64,000 bases of DNA, taken from NCBI RefSeq assembly GCF_001375595.1, contig NZ_CVJQ01000001.1:558001-622000 (forward strand), given 5' to 3'. Below, piece by piece: positions 17,567 through 32,500 of this stretch; the stretch's first letter is position 1, and the number at the start of each line of letters is the position of its first letter. Origin of the DNA: Phenylobacterium immobile (ATCC 35973). GTDB taxonomy: Bacteria; Pseudomonadota; Alphaproteobacteria; Caulobacterales; Caulobacteraceae. The notes under the pieces were generated by a model, which was given only the letters and a program-made list of their open reading frames with translations, had not been told where the DNA came from and made no database searches. The position numbers and the translations under genes were made by a program.

Positions 17567-19024
17567 ATGCCTCGCGTCCTCCCCGCCCTTCTGGCTGTCC
17601 TGATGGTTTCCGGCTGCGCGACGCGGCCGGCCGACACGCGGCTGCCTCTCGCCTTCGAAGCGCCGGCCGGCGCGCCGGCGGCGGATGTCGCGGTGCTGGA
17701 CCGCTGGTGGGAGGCCTATGGCGACCCGCAGCTTACCGGCCTGATCGATCAGGCGCTCATCGCCAATCCCGATGTGCGCAGCGCCACGGCGCGGCTTCGT
17801 GAGGTTTCAGCGCTTCGCCAGAGCGCGCTGTTCTCGTTCCTGCCGCAGGGCGACGCCACGGGCTCGGCCCGGCGCGTGCGAACCGAACAGCTCGACGGCA
17901 CCGCCGTCAGCATTCCGGGGTTCAACACCTCCGGCGTGGCCGAGAACTACGCGGCCAATTTCAATGTCAGCTGGGAGGTCGACCTCTTCGGCCGCATCTT
18001 CGCCGCTGATCGCGCGGCCAAGGGCGACCTGGCGGCGGCGCGCTTCAACCTGGAGGGTGCGCGCGCCGCGATCGCCGCCCAGACCGCCAGCGCCTATTTC
18101 CAGGCGCGCGGCCTGGCGATCCAGCTGGGCGACGCGCGCGAGACCGAGCGGATCCAGAGCGCGCTCTACACGGTGGTCTCTCGCCGCGCCCAGATCGGCA
18201 TTGTCGCGACCTCCGAGGCCGACCGCGTCGCCGGAGACCTCGCCCAGGCCAAGGCCCAGGTCCAGGGGCTGGAAGCGGACCTGCAGGTGCAGCGCCGGGC
18301 GATCCTGATCCTCGCCGGCCGGATCGTCGAACCGACCGCCAACATCGCCGTCACCCCCGTCGTCGGCGTGATCCCGCAGGTCCCTCTCGTCCTGCCCAGC
18401 GACCTGTTGATGCGCCGCCCGGATGTGCGCGAGGCCGAAGCCGGCGTCGCCTCGGCCGCGGGTCGTCGCGACGTGGCGGGCCTGGCGCTCCTGCCCACCA
18501 TCACCTTCACGCCGGGCGTGGGATGGTCGCGCGTCGAGCAGCCCGGTTTCTTCACAGAGAGCCAGAGCTGGACCCTGGCGGGCAACGTCCTGCAACCGGT
18601 GCTGTCGATCCCCAGGCTGCTCGCCGATCTGAAGGCCGAGAAGGCCCGCACCGAACAGGCGCTCATCGCCTATGAGAAGACCGTGCAAACCGCGTTCAGC
18701 GAGGCCGAATCCTCGCTTGTCCGCCTCGACGCCGATCGCCGGCGTGTTGCTCTGCTGACCGAAGGCGAAGCCCGGGCCGGTCGCGCCTATCGCGCCTCAA
18801 AGCTGGGTTATGACCGCGGCCTGACCGATCTCCAGACGACGCTGGACGCCGAACGCGCGTGGCGCGCGGCGCGCACGGCGCTCACCTCGTCGCAGGTCCA
18901 GGCGCTGCAGCGCTCGGTCCAGGCCTTCCAGGCCGTCGGCGGCGGATGGCCGGCCTCATCCTACGCGCCGCCGAAACTCGCCACGATCAAGACCCCGACT
19001 TCAGCCCAGAACCAGGCCCGATAG
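17567..19024 (+). CDS. RND efflux outer membrane lipoprotein, NodT family
   Basis: A 485-residue TolC-like outer membrane factor forming the exit duct of the efflux pump. The lipoprotein signal ends in VSGC (about residue 17). The body shows the two repeated OEP domains, with motifs such as DRWWEAYGDPQLTGLIDQAL, NFNVSWEVDLFGRI, and LLMRRPDVREAEAGVASAAG in the second half. The ATG at 17567 has AGGGG five bases upstream. Adaptor and pump genes follow after 6 bp, so this is the first gene of a complete tripartite operon; the order with the outer membrane factor first is less common than adaptor-pump-OMF. Confidence 0.93.
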   Translation: MPRVLPALLAVLMVSGCATRPADTRLPLAFEAPAGAPAADVAVLDRWWEAYGDPQLTGLIDQALIANPDVRSATARLREVSALRQSALFSFLPQGDATGSARRVRTEQLDGTAVSIPGFNTSGVAENYAANFNVSWEVDLFGRIFAADRAAKGDLAAARFNLEGARAAIAAQTASAYFQARGLAIQLGDARETERIQSALYTVVSRRAQIGIVATSEADRVAGDLAQAKAQVQGLEADLQVQRRAILILAGRIVEPTANIAVTPVVGVIPQVPLVLPSDLLMRRPDVREAEAGVASAAGRRDVAGLALLPTITFTPGVGWSRVEQPGFFTESQSWTLAGNVLQPVLSIPRLLADLKAEKARTEQALIAYEKTVQTAFSEAESSLVRLDADRRRVALLTEGEARAGRAYRASKLGYDRGLTDLQTTLDAERAWRAARTALTSSQVQALQRSVQAFQAVGGGWPASSYAPPKLATIKTPTSAQNQAR

Positions 19025-19030
19025 ACCGGC

Positions 19031-20116
19031 ATGAGAGCAACAGCATTCCCCCTCGTCGCGCCCCTCGTCGCGATGGCCGCCGTCCTGGCGCTGTCGGCCT
19101 GCGGCAAGAAGCCTGAGGCCAGGCCCGATCCCGCCAGGCAGGCGCGGGCGGTCAGCGTCGTGCGTATCACCGATCAGGCGATCACCGGCGGCCTGGCGGC
19201 GGCGGGCGACCTCGTCGCCCGCGAGGAAGCCGCCGTCGCGCCGACCGGCGCGGGCTATCGCGTTTCCCGCGTCCTCACCGATGTCGGCCAGACCGTCCGC
19301 CAGGGCCAGGTGCTGGTCGAACTCGACCCAGGCCTTGTCCAGGCCCAGATCGCCCAGCAACAGGCGCTGGTCGCCCAGGCCGAGGCTCAGGCTGTGCAGG
19401 CCGAGGGCGAGGCCAGACGCGTCGCCGGCCTCGACGGGCAGGGCGTGCTCTCGCAGGAAGCCATTGACCAGCGCCGGGCCCAGGCCCGCGCCATGCGCGC
19501 CGCGGCCCAGGCCCAGGCCGCCGTGCTGCGCGACGCGAAGAGCCGCACCACGATCACCTCGCCGGTCTCAGGCCTCGTGCTGTCGCGTACGGTTCGGCCG
19601 GGCGACTTGACCGCCGGGACGGGCGAACCGTGGTTCCGGATCGCCCGCGACAGTCAGGTCGAACTGCAGGCCCAGCTGTCGGAGACCCAGCTCGCCGAGG
19701 TCCGTATCGGCCAGACCGCTCAGGTCAGCCTGCCCGGCGGCGGCGTGGTCACCGGCCGCATCCGCCTGATCAGCCCGCAGGTCGATCCGACGACCAAGCT
19801 CGGCTTCGTCCGCCTCAGCCTGCCCGTCCGCTCGGATATCCGCGCGGGCGGTTTTGCGCGGGCGACCTTCGGCGGCTCGGTCGCCAGCGGCCTGACCGCG
19901 CCGGAAACCGCCGTGCGCTTCGACGCCGACGGCGCCAGCGTCATGGCGGTGGACGCCAGTAATCGCGTCAAGCGCGTGCCGGTGCAGACCGGCGCGCGGG
20001 GCGCGGGCTTCGTGCAGCTGGTGAAGGGCCCGCCCGCTGGGACCCTCATCGTCCGTAGCGCCAGCTCGTTGATGCTGGACGGCGACATGATCCGGCCCGT
20101 CGAGACCAGCCAATGA
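19031..20116 (+). CDS. RND efflux periplasmic adaptor (membrane fusion protein)
   Basis: A 361-residue HlyD-like adaptor linking pump and outer membrane factor. A lipobox LSAC (cysteine near residue 24) would anchor it in the inner membrane. The lipoyl half-motif GQVLVELDPG is near residue 95, the hairpin is rich in Gln and Ala (about 100-160), and the second lipoyl half is around ITSPVSGLVLSRTVRPGDL. Its stop overlaps the pump start by 4 bp (ATGA). Confidence 0.94.
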   Translation: MRATAFPLVAPLVAMAAVLALSACGKKPEARPDPARQARAVSVVRITDQAITGGLAAAGDLVAREEAAVAPTGAGYRVSRVLTDVGQTVRQGQVLVELDPGLVQAQIAQQQALVAQAEAQAVQAEGEARRVAGLDGQGVLSQEAIDQRRAQARAMRAAAQAQAAVLRDAKSRTTITSPVSGLVLSRTVRPGDLTAGTGEPWFRIARDSQVELQAQLSETQLAEVRIGQTAQVSLPGGGVVTGRIRLISPQVDPTTKLGFVRLSLPVRSDIRAGGFARATFGGSVASGLTAPETAVRFDADGASVMAVDASNRVKRVPVQTGARGAGFVQLVKGPPAGTLIVRSASSLMLDGDMIRPVETSQ

Positions 20117-23100
20117 GCGACGCGCCTTCTCCCCATGTGGCGCCGGCGCCAAGGTTCGCCATCTCGGCCTGGGCGATTAAGAACCCCATCCCCGTGGCGG
20201 TGCTGTTTATCGCCCTCATCCTGGCGGGGCTGATTTCCTACGTCACCCTGCCGATCAAGCAGTTCCCGAACATCAGCTTCCCGTTGGTCACGGTGACGGT
20301 GACGCAGAACGGCGCCGCCCCCGGCGAACTCGAGACGCAGGTCACCCGCCCGGTGGAAGACGCCATGGCGGGCCTGTCAGGCGTCAAGAACATCCAGTCC
20401 GTGGTCACCCAGGGCGCCTCGACGACCAGCATTGAATTCGAGTTCGGCGAAGACCTGCAGAAGAAGACCGACGAGGTCCGGTCGCGGATGGATTCCACGC
20501 GCGCCCTCCTGCCGCGCGACATCGACGAACCTACCGTCACCCGCGTCGAGATCGATTCCGCCCCGATCGTCACCTACGCCGTCTCGGCGCCGGAGATGTC
20601 GGACACCGAGCTCTCCTGGTTCGTCGACGACACGATCGCGCGCACCCTGCAGGCGCAGAAGGGCGTCGCCCAGGTCGCCCGTGTCGGTGGCGTCGAGCGC
20701 GAGATCAACGTCGTCGTCGATCCGGAACGGCTGGCCAGCGCCGGCGTCACGGCGGCGCAGGTCTCGACGGCCCTGGCCGCCGTGAACCTCGACGCCCCGG
20801 GCGGCCGGGTCTCGGTCGGCGGCCGCGAGCAGACTCTGCGGGTCCTGGGCTCGGTCCGCACCGTGGCGGAGCTGCGCGACCTCACGGTCGCCGCGACCAA
20901 CGGCCGCTTCGTTCGCCTGGGCGATGTGGCCGACATCGGCGACGGCGCCTCGGAGCCGCGCGGCTTCGCCCGACTGAACGGCCGGCCGGTCGTCGGCTTC
21001 CAGGTCATGCGCACCCGCGACGGCTCCGATGTCTGGGTCGACGACCTGGTGGTCAAGGCGCTGGCCAAGCTCGAGAAGGAACACCCCGGCGTCTCCTTCA
21101 CCCGAATCTTCGCATCCGTCGATGAGACCCGCGCCAGCTACCACGCGACCATCCGCGTGCTGCTGGAGGGGATGGCGCTCGCCGCCATCGTCGTCTTCTT
21201 CTTCCTGCGCGACTGGCGATCCACGCTGATCACCGCCATCGCCATGCCCATGTCGCTGATCCCGACCTTCTTCGTCATGAAGTTGTTCGGTTTCTCCATC
21301 GACCTGATCACCATGCTGGCGCTGACCCTGGTCATCGGCATCCTGGTCGACGACGCCATCGTCGAGATCGAGAATATCGAGAAGCGCATCGAGCGCGGCG
21401 AGCGGCCCTATTACGCGGCCCTGGTGGGCGCCGATTCCATCGGCCTGGCGGTCATCGCGACCACGATGTCGATCGTCGTGGTGTTCACTCCGGTCAGCTT
21501 CATGCCCGGCATCTTCGGCCAGTTCTTCAAACCCTTCGGCATCTGCGTCTCGGTGGCGGTGCTCTTTTCGCTGGTCGTCGCCCGCCTGCTGACCCCGCTT
21601 CTAGCGGCCTATATCCTGGCGCCGTCCAAGGCGCCGCACCCGCGCAAGCCCTTCGATGGCCGATATCGGCGCGCCCTGGATTGGGCGCTCGATCACCGCA
21701 TCATCGCCTGCATCGTCGGCGGGCTGCTGTTCTTCGCCTCGCTGGGCATCGTGCCGTTCATTCCCACCGGCTTCCAGCCTCCCGGTGATCCCGACTACCT
21801 CTTCGTCAAGGTGCAGGGCCCGCCGGGCGCGACCCTGCAGTCGATGGAGCAGACGGTGCAGCGGGTCAGCCGCGTGTTCGTCGGCCAGCCGGAGGTGAAG
21901 GACATTTTCGCCCAGATCGGTTCGTCGGCGGACACCGGCGGTCCGGGCGGCGGCGGGGGCGGCGGGGGCGATATGCGCGAAGGCACCGTGACGGTGATCC
22001 TGAACGGCGACCGTCACACGACAGGCGACCAGATCCGCGACCGCCTGCGCGAGAAGCTGCTGCTGATCCCCGACGCCCGCGTCAGCTTCCTGGATTCTTT
22101 CGGCGCGGCCGGATTCCAACAGGTGCTGTCCGGGACCAACCCGGCGAACCTCGAGCGGGCCGCGTTGCAGCTCGAACAGCAGATGCGCACCTTGCCGATG
22201 ATTTCCGATCCCCGGCCGGCCCGCCCGCCGGTGGGCCCGGAGATCGTCATCACGCCGCGGGCTGACGAGGCGGCCCGCCTGGGCGTCTCCGCAGCGGCGA
22301 TCGCCCAGACGGCCCGCGTCGCCACGGTCGGCGACATCGACGCCAATGTGGCGAAGCTGACCGACGGCGAGCGGCGGGTGCCGATCCGCGTGCGCCTGCC
22401 GGTTGGCGACCGGAGCGACATCGAGCGTATCCAGGGCTTGCGCATCCCGACCGGCAGCGGCGGCGTCACGACCCTGGGCGCTGTCGCCGACATCGAGTTC
22501 AAGGCGGGTCCCGCGCGGATCGACCGGCTGAACCGGGCCCGCCAGATGACGGTGAACGCCGAACTGAGCGGCGCGACTCTGGGTCAGGCGACGAAGGCGG
22601 TGAACGATCTGCCGATCATGAAGAACCTGCCGGCGGGCGTGCAACCCGCGGCTCTAGGCGACGCCGAGGCCATGGCTGAGATGTTCGGCGTGTTCGGTAC
22701 GGCGATCTTCGCCGGCGTGGCCATGATCTATGGCGTGCTGGTCCTGCTGTTCCGCTCCTTCTTCAAGCCGGCGGTCATCCTGTCGGCCCTGCCGCTGGCC
22801 GTGGGCGGGGCCTTCCTGGGACTCCTCATCACCCGCCAGATGTTGTCGCTGCCGTCGCTCATCGGCTTCCTGATGCTGCTGGGCCTCGCCGCCAAGAACT
22901 CCATCCTGCTCGTCGAGTACGCCATCGAGCAGGAGCGCAGCGGCGTCAGCCAGCGCGAGGCCCTCATCGAGGCCTGCCGCGAACGGGCGCGGCCGATCGT
23001 CATGACCACTGTGGCCATGGCCGCCGGCATGCTGCCCACAGCGCTCGCCTTCGAGAAGGGCTCGGAATTCCGCCAGCCCATGGCGGTGGCGGTGATCGGC

Positions 23101-23316
23101 GGCCTGATCACCTCGACGGTGCTGTCCCTGGTCCTCGTGCCGGTCGTCTATGAGATCGCCGACGACTTCGAGATGTGGCTGAGGCCGAAGTTCGCGCGGT
23201 TCATGACACCACGCGACGCGCCCGACCCCACGGTCGCTGCGACCGCTCCGGTTGTGACCTCCGGCGCCCCGCTGGTCGAACGCCGCCGCGGCTTCCGACT
23301 GCCCTGGTCGCGCTGA
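20113..23316 (+). CDS. RND-family multidrug efflux permease (HAE1 type)
   Basis: A 1067-residue proton-driven inner-membrane pump. It has 12 predicted membrane helices, with the first after [18 protein letters not shown]. The proton-relay aspartates lie in [17 protein letters not shown] near residue 412, and the helix-10 lysine in [14 protein letters not shown] near 928, so the relay looks intact. A loop near residue 612 carries a run of glycines ([11 protein letters not shown]) in the second porter-domain region. The C-terminal tail is short and basic. Substrates cannot be read from sequence; the MdtB/MexF-like hydrophobe group is likely. Confidence 0.95.
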   Translation: MSDAPSPHVAPAPRFAISAWAIKNPIPVAVLFIALILAGLISYVTLPIKQFPNISFPLVTVTVTQNGAAPGELETQVTRPVEDAMAGLSGVKNIQSVVTQGASTTSIEFEFGEDLQKKTDEVRSRMDSTRALLPRDIDEPTVTRVEIDSAPIVTYAVSAPEMSDTELSWFVDDTIARTLQAQKGVAQVARVGGVEREINVVVDPERLASAGVTAAQVSTALAAVNLDAPGGRVSVGGREQTLRVLGSVRTVAELRDLTVAATNGRFVRLGDVADIGDGASEPRGFARLNGRPVVGFQVMRTRDGSDVWVDDLVVKALAKLEKEHPGVSFTRIFASVDETRASYHATIRVLLEGMALAAIVVFFFLRDWRSTLITAIAMPMSLIPTFFVMKLFGFSIDLITMLALTLVIGILVDDAIVEIENIEKRIERGERPYYAALVGADSIGLAVIATTMSIVVVFTPVSFMPGIFGQFFKPFGICVSVAVLFSLVVARLLTPLLAAYILAPSKAPHPRKPFDGRYRRALDWALDHRIIACIVGGLLFFASLGIVPFIPTGFQPPGDPDYLFVKVQGPPGATLQSMEQTVQRVSRVFVGQPEVKDIFAQIGSSADTGGPGGGGGGGGDMREGTVTVILNGDRHTTGDQIRDRLREKLLLIPDARVSFLDSFGAAGFQQVLSGTNPANLERAALQLEQQMRTLPMISDPRPARPPVGPEIVITPRADEAARLGVSAAAIAQTARVATVGDIDANVAKLTDGERRVPIRVRLPVGDRSDIERIQGLRIPTGSGGVTTLGAVADIEFKAGPARIDRLNRARQMTVNAELSGATLGQATKAVNDLPIMKNLPAGVQPAALGDAEAMAEMFGVFGTAIFAGVAMIYGVLVLLFRSFFKPAVILSALPLAVGGAFLGLLITRQMLSLPSLIGFLMLLGLAAKNSILLVEYAIEQERSGVSQREALIEACRERARPIVMTTVAMAAGMLPTALAFEKGSEFRQPMAVAVIGGLITSTVLSLVLVPVVYEIADDFEMWLRPKFARFMTPRDAPDPTVAATAPVVTSGAPLVERRRGFRLPWSR

Positions 23317-23329
23317 CAGGCTCGTGGTT

Positions 23330-23352
23330 CCCTTCTCCCTAGCGGAGAAGGG
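23330..23352. terminator. Inverted repeat between convergent genes, possible bidirectional terminator
   Basis: A perfect 9-bp stem CCCTTCTCC / GGAGAAGGG with loop CTAGC fills most of the 38-bp gap between the RND pump and the dehydratase. No T-run follows on either strand, so it may equally be a copy of a dispersed extragenic palindrome. Confidence 0.5.
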
Positions 23353-23354
23353 CG

Positions 23355-24326
23355 TCAGAATTCCCCGGCCAGGATCCGGCCAAACAGGATGGGGTCGATG
23401 TTCCCGCCGGAGAGGATCAGGCCGACGGTCCGGCCCTTGGGCTGGATCGCGCCGGTCAGGAGGGCCGCCAGCCCCACCGCGCCGCCGGGCTCGACGACCA
23501 GCTTCAGGGTCTGGGCCGCATAGCGCACGGCCTCGGCGACGGCGGGATCGCTGAGGGCGGCGACGCCTGAGAGGTTCGCCTGGACGATCGGCCAGGTCAG
23601 GTCGCCCAGCATTGGTGATTCCAGCGCGTCGCAAAGGGTGCGGACGGCAGGCTTCACGCCGATCCGCTCGCCGGCCGCGAGGGACCGCCGCGCATCGTCA
23701 TAGGCCAGGGGCTCAGCCCCATAGATCTCCACCTGCGGCTGCAGCGCCTTCAACGCGATGGCGACGCCGCTGATCAATCCGCCGCCGCCCACCGGGCAGA
23801 TCACCAGGTCCAGGGCGTCCGCCTGCCGCGCGAGTTCCAGCCCTGCCGTGCCCTGGCCGGCGATGATGTCAGCGTCGTCGAAGGCCGGCACGACAACGGC
23901 GCCGCGTTCGGCCGCGATCTGCCGCGAGATCGCCTCGCGGTCCTCCGTCAGCCGGTCGTAAAGGAGGATCTCGGCGCCATAGCCGCGAGTCGCCTCCAGC
24001 TTCACCCGGGGCGCGTCGGCCGGCATGACGATCACCGCCGGCATGCCCAGCAGTCGTGCGGCCAGCGCCACGCCCTGGGCGTGGTTGCCCGACGAGAAGG
24101 CGACGACGCCGGCGCCTTTGCGCTCGGCCGGGATCTGCGACAGTCGATTGAAAGCGCCGCGGAACTTGAAGGCGCCGACCCTTTGCAGGGTTTCAGGTTT
24201 GATCAGCACCCGGCCGCCGACGCGATCGTTCAGCGCCGGGCTCTCGATCAGCGGGGTCGTGACGGCGTGGCCGGCCAGGCGGGCGGCGGCGGCTTCGATA
24301 TCGGCGAATGTCACAGCGAGGGTCAT
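23355..24326 (-). CDS. PLP-dependent threonine/serine dehydratase (fold type II)
   Basis: A 323-residue enzyme expected to deaminate L-serine or L-threonine, or to act as a serine racemase. The PLP lysine lies in GAFKFRGAFNRL near residue 52, the asparagine loop in FSSGNHAQGVALAA, and the phosphate-binding glycines in CPVGGGGLISG. No ACT domain is present, unlike the ilvA product at 55771. I chose the ATG at 24326 (MTLAVTFAD); the open frame upstream overlaps the purA leader. A catabolic or racemase role fits better than isoleucine synthesis. Confidence 0.88.
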   Translation of the reverse strand: MTLAVTFADIEAAAARLAGHAVTTPLIESPALNDRVGGRVLIKPETLQRVGAFKFRGAFNRLSQIPAERKGAGVVAFSSGNHAQGVALAARLLGMPAVIVMPADAPRVKLEATRGYGAEILLYDRLTEDREAISRQIAAERGAVVVPAFDDADIIAGQGTAGLELARQADALDLVICPVGGGGLISGVAIALKALQPQVEIYGAEPLAYDDARRSLAAGERIGVKPAVRTLCDALESPMLGDLTWPIVQANLSGVAALSDPAVAEAVRYAAQTLKLVVEPGGAVGLAALLTGAIQPKGRTVGLILSGGNIDPILFGRILAGEF

Positions 24327-24472
24327 AGTGGTCAGGATAGAACCGTTCAGGGTTGAGGCGAAGGTCCGCATCGTCTAAACCGCGCCCGCTAATTCGATCC
24401 AAAGCCCAGCCGACGAGCACCTGTCGAAGGTCGGTTGAGGTTCGCCGGGCAGGTCGGGAGATCGTATCCAAC

Positions 24473-25759
<1,287 letters not shown>

Positions 25760-25774
25760 AATCTCCGAGCAGGA

Positions 25775-27375
25775 TTATTTCGCCACGCACAGCCATCGCG
25801 CGCGGTGCCGGTTCTCGGCGTTGTCGATCCAACCTGAAATCTTCGGACTGACCAGGTTGCGGTTGACCGTAAACATGATCGGGATCGTCGCCTCATCGTC
25901 GAGCATCAGTTGCTCGGCCTGCCTGAGCAGTTCGGCGCGCCTGATCATGTCCGGTTCGCGATCGGCGGCGTCCATCAGGGCGTCATAGGCCGGGTTGTCG
26001 TAGTCGCCGTAGTTCTGCGCCCCGGTGTCCGATCGCATCAGGCCAAGGAAAGTCACCGGGTCGTTGAAGTCGGCGTACCAGGACATCGAGCCGATCTGGA
26101 AGTCGCGGGCGCGGTAGGCGGCGAACACCACCTGGCCCTCGTTCTGCACCAGCGACACCTCAACGCCGATCAGCCGCCAGTCGGCCTGGATCGCCTCCAT
26201 CAGCAGCAGCGTATCAAGGCTGTTGGCCGCCTTGATCTCGAGCTTCAGTGGATGGCCGGGACCGTAGCCGGCCTCAGCCAGGAGGCGTTTGGCCTCGGCC
26301 TGCCGAGCCGGGAAGCTCATCCCAGCCCAACGCAGCCGCGCGGGCGTTGTGGTCGAGCCGGCGGTGATCGGCGGCGTGAAGCTGTAGGCGGGCAACTCGC
26401 CGGCGCGCATCAGCTTGCCGGTGATGAACTCGCGGTCGACGGTCATCGACAATGCGCGCCGCACCCGGATGTCGCGCAGCGCCGGCACATTACGCGTGTT
26501 GAACGACAGGTAGCTGGTGGCCAGCGACACGTGGGTGCGGACGTAGGCCGGCATGGTTTCGCGCAGGCGGCCGATCCGGTTAGAGGAAAAGCGGTTCGAG
26601 ATATCGAGTTCGCCGCGCTGGACGCGGCGCTCTCCGGTGACCGAGTCCGCCGTCGGGTAGTAGTTGATGCGGTTCACGCAGACCCTCTGGGCGTCATAGA
26701 ACCGCGGGTTCTTCTCAACCTGGATACGGTCGCCAAGGCGCCACGCCGTCAGCTTGAAGGGGCCGTTGCCGACGTAGTGCTCGGGCCGGACCCAGGCGTC
26801 GCCGTACTTTTCGACCACATGGCGGGGCGCCGGAAAGAAGCTCTGGTGCTTGGTGAGTTGCGCCAGATAGGGCGCTGGGTGTTCCAGCCTGAACTCCAGG
26901 GTCCGGTCGTCCAGGGCGCGCACGCCCAGCGCGCTCGGCGGCAGTTCACCCTCGCCGACCTGGCGGCCGTTCTTCAGCAGATAGGCCATGTAGCCATAGA
27001 TCGATGCGGTCTTCGGATCGAGAATCCGCTGCAGGCCATAGACATAGTCGTTCGCCGTCACCGGGACGCCGTCCGACCACTGGGCCTCGCGCAGGTGAAA
27101 CGTCCAGGTCAGGCCGTCGGCGCTGGTCTCCCACGAGGTCGCCATGCCGGGGACGGGCTGGCCATCGGGACCGTCCGTCGTCAGGCCGACGATCAGGTCG
27201 GCGATGATGTTGGACTCCTCGACCAGGTTGGCCTTCTGCGGATCCAGGGTGAAGGGCTCGGAGCTGACGCCGTACTCCAGGCAGACCTCGCCCGCCGGAC
27301 AGGGCGCGCGGGTCGCCGCCTGCCGCTGGCAGGCCGCCAGGCCCAGGAGCGCGACGGCCAGGGCGAGGCCCGCCC

Positions 27376-27379
<4 letters not shown>
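25775..27379 (-). CDS. Peptide ABC transporter substrate-binding lipoprotein (OppA/DppA family, SBP_bac_5)
   Basis: A 534-residue periplasmic solute receptor. The signal peptide ends in a lipobox LAAC (cysteine near residue 17). SBP family 5 hallmarks include SSEPFTLDPQKANLVEESNI, TSWETSADGLTWTFHLR and YGYMAYLLKN. A pair C27/C33 (APCPAGEVC) close to the mature N-terminus could form a disulfide. The closest type is OppA/MppA for oligopeptides or murein peptides. No permease or ATPase gene is adjacent; a fused peptide-importer ATPase lies at 52545 and could be its partner. It overlaps the upstream fadJ-like stop by 4 bp. Confidence 0.9.
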
Positions 27380-29457
<2,078 letters not shown>

Positions 29458-29566
29458 GGTTCAGGCGTTCTCCCTTGAGCGAAGCGTCAGCATATCGTCT
29501 TTCTGACGTTGGATCGAACATAGGGCTCTCTGGCCCGCCACCGCCACCCCTAGCCATTGAGGCGTC

Positions 29567-32500
29567 TTGAGCGAACCGCGGACGACAAGGGCGAAGCGTT
29601 CCAGCCGGGCCACAAGGTCCGTGGCGATCGCCTTGGGCGTGGCTGCGGTCGCTGTGGTTCTGGTGGTCGGCGCCCGCAAGCCCGCGGCGCGCTATTTCCT
29701 GGTCGGCTGGCTGCAGCGCCAGGGCGTGCCGGCCGAGGCCGAGGTGACCGGCCTGACCCTCACCCGGTTCCGCGGCGCCCTGCGCGCCGGTCCAGCCGGG
29801 CGGCTTGATGTCGACGCGCCGGTGATCGACGTGCGTTACGGCCTTGCCGGGCCTTGGTCGGGCCAGCCTTTCGGCCTGGCGGTCACCAGTGTGACCGTCG
29901 AACGGCCGATCATCCGCGCCAGCCTCCGTAACGGCGTGCTCAGCCTGGGCACGCTCGACCCGGTGGTTCAGGCCTTCATGCGCCGGCCGGTCCAGCCCGA
30001 CGCCGCCATGCCGAAGGTCCAGTTCCATGCCGGCACGCTGTTCCTCGCCACCGACTACGGTCCCGTCACCCTCATCGGCGACGGCCGGCTGGAAGACGGC
30101 AAGCTGATCGCCCTGGCCGGCAGGAGCGCGCCTGCGACCCTCTCCGGGCCGGCCTTCGCCGCACAGCTGGGAACGGGCCGCTTGAATCTGGCCACGGCCG
30201 CCGGCCGCACGCACGTGACGGCGACGCTCCCGTTCGCCAGGTTTGCGACGCCGGCCGCCGCGCCCTTCAGCGCCGACGCGGGCCTCGTCACCCTCGACCT
30301 CGCCGGGCCCTATCCCGACCTCATCAGGAAGCGCGGCGACGGGCGCGTCGTCGTCAGCCTGAAGGGTCGCGCGGCCCGCCTCCGCCTCGGCGATCAGACG
30401 CTGACCGAGGCCGCCTTCGACGCGGGCTTCACCGGCGATGTCACCGGTTGGATCACCGACCTGATGGTCAAGGGCGCCGCCACGGCGAACCTCACGGCCA
30501 AGGACTTCGGGGCCGGACCTGCGCGCGCCACGGCCCTGACGATCGCGGCGACGGGCGACGACATGCTGTGGACCCGCCAGGGCGGCGACGCTGTCTCAGC
30601 CCGGCTGGGGCTCACGGCGCGCGCCGATCAGCTGTCGACCGGCGACCTCGTGCTCACCCAGGCCTCGGCGACTGTCCAGGGCCCGGCGGCCTTCGGCGCC
30701 GACGGCGTCTCGGCATCCCTCGCCGGCAGCCTGCTGGCCCAGGGCGCCTATGGCGGCCTGGGGCCTGTCACCGCCGCCGATGCGCCCTCCATGGCGGCCG
30801 TGAAGCGCGCGGCGGCGAACTTCGTGATCGCCGCCCCCGGCGTCCGCCTCGGCCTGGAGAACGGCGCGCCGCAGCTTGGCCTGCCCATGCCGATCCGCAT
30901 CAGCGCGCGCAGCGGCGCGGTCGCCAGCCTTGCTGGCGTGGGCCAGGGCTACCGGCTGAAGGTCGCCGGCGGCGGCTTGCCGAGCGTCGACGCTCACGTC
31001 CGCCAGGCCGCGTTCTCCGCCGACGGCGCGCGTCTGACCGGCGAGATCGACGCCACCGGCGATTTCGGCCCGGTCGATGGTGGGGCGGTGAAGGCCGCCG
31101 GGACGCTGCAGGCGGGCGCGGGCGGAACCCGCTTCATCGCCTCGCGCTGCGTCAGCCTGGCCGCGGAGAAGCTCAACTTCGGCGAGAACAGCCTGACCGC
31201 CATCAAGGGCGACCTTTGCCCAACGACCGCACCGATGCTCGTCGCCGACGGCGCCGGCTGGCGGGCTTCCGCCCAGGCCAAGGGGCTCTCTGGCGCCGCG
31301 CCCGCCTTCCAGCTCGGCCTGTCCGATGGCGCGGCCACCCTGTCCGCGCGCGGCGGCCGCACGCTTGAGGTCAACATCACCAGCATCGCCGCCCGCGTGG
31401 CCGACCGCGCACCCCAGGCGCGCTTCCACGCCGTTCAGATCGACGGCTCGGCCAGACTGGCCGGCGAGGCCTTCACCAGCGCGCTCACCGGTCGGGTCGG
31501 CGGCTTCGGCATCGGCCGCGTCGATCTGCGCCAGGATCTCGCCGCCGGCCGCGGCGAGGCGCTCATCGACACCGGCCTGCTCACCTTCGCCGAAGGCGGG
31601 CTGCAGCCGTTGGCGCTATCGCCGATGGCGGCGGCGATCGGCTCGCCGGCCGTCGGCTCGGCGCGTTTCCACGGCGCCTTCGCCTGGACGGCGGACGGCG
31701 TCACCAGCCAGGGTGAACTGGCCGTCCCCAGCCTCGATTTCGTCAGCCCGGCGGGCGCTGTTCAAGGGCTCTCCGGAACGGTGCTCTTCACCAGCCTTGC
31801 GCCGCTCGCCACCGCGCCCGGCCAGTCCATGAAGGTCGCCAATGTCGGCGGCGTCGCCCCCTTGAGCGACATCGACGCCCAATTTGTCATCGCCGACCAG
31901 ACCCTGAAGCTCGCTGCCCTGCGCGCGACGGTCGGCGGGGGCCAGGTGCGGCTTGAGGACGTGGAGATTCCGTTGACCCCCGCCGCCCAGATCCGCGGCG
32001 TCGTCGAGCTGGAAGGCGTCCAGTTGCACGATATCGTCGAGGCCTCGCCCTTCGGCGACAAGGTGGACCTGTCCGCCCGCGTTAGCGGCCGCATCCCCTT
32101 CGAGACCCAGGACGGTCATGTCCGCGTGCGCAAGGGCGCCTTCCGCGCCATCGAGCCCGGCCGCCTGTCGATCGACCGCACGGCCCTGACCGGCGTCAGC
32201 GCCGCCGGCGCTCAGGCGCTGGCCGCTGCGCCGGTCCCGGTTCCGGGTTTGGCGGCGGGCGCGGCGGCCATGTCCACGCCCGTCGCCGACTTCGCCTACC
32301 AGGCGATGGAGAACCTCGCCTTCGACGAGCTCGACGCGACTTTGGACTCCCTGCCGGCCGGTAAGCTCGGAATCCTCTTCCACCTCCGCGGCCGCCACGA
32401 TCCGCCTCAGAAGCAGAGCATCAAGCTCAGCCTCGGCGACATCATCAGCCGCAGGTTCATGACCAAGCCCCTGCCCCTGCCGTCCGGCACCCAGGTGAAC

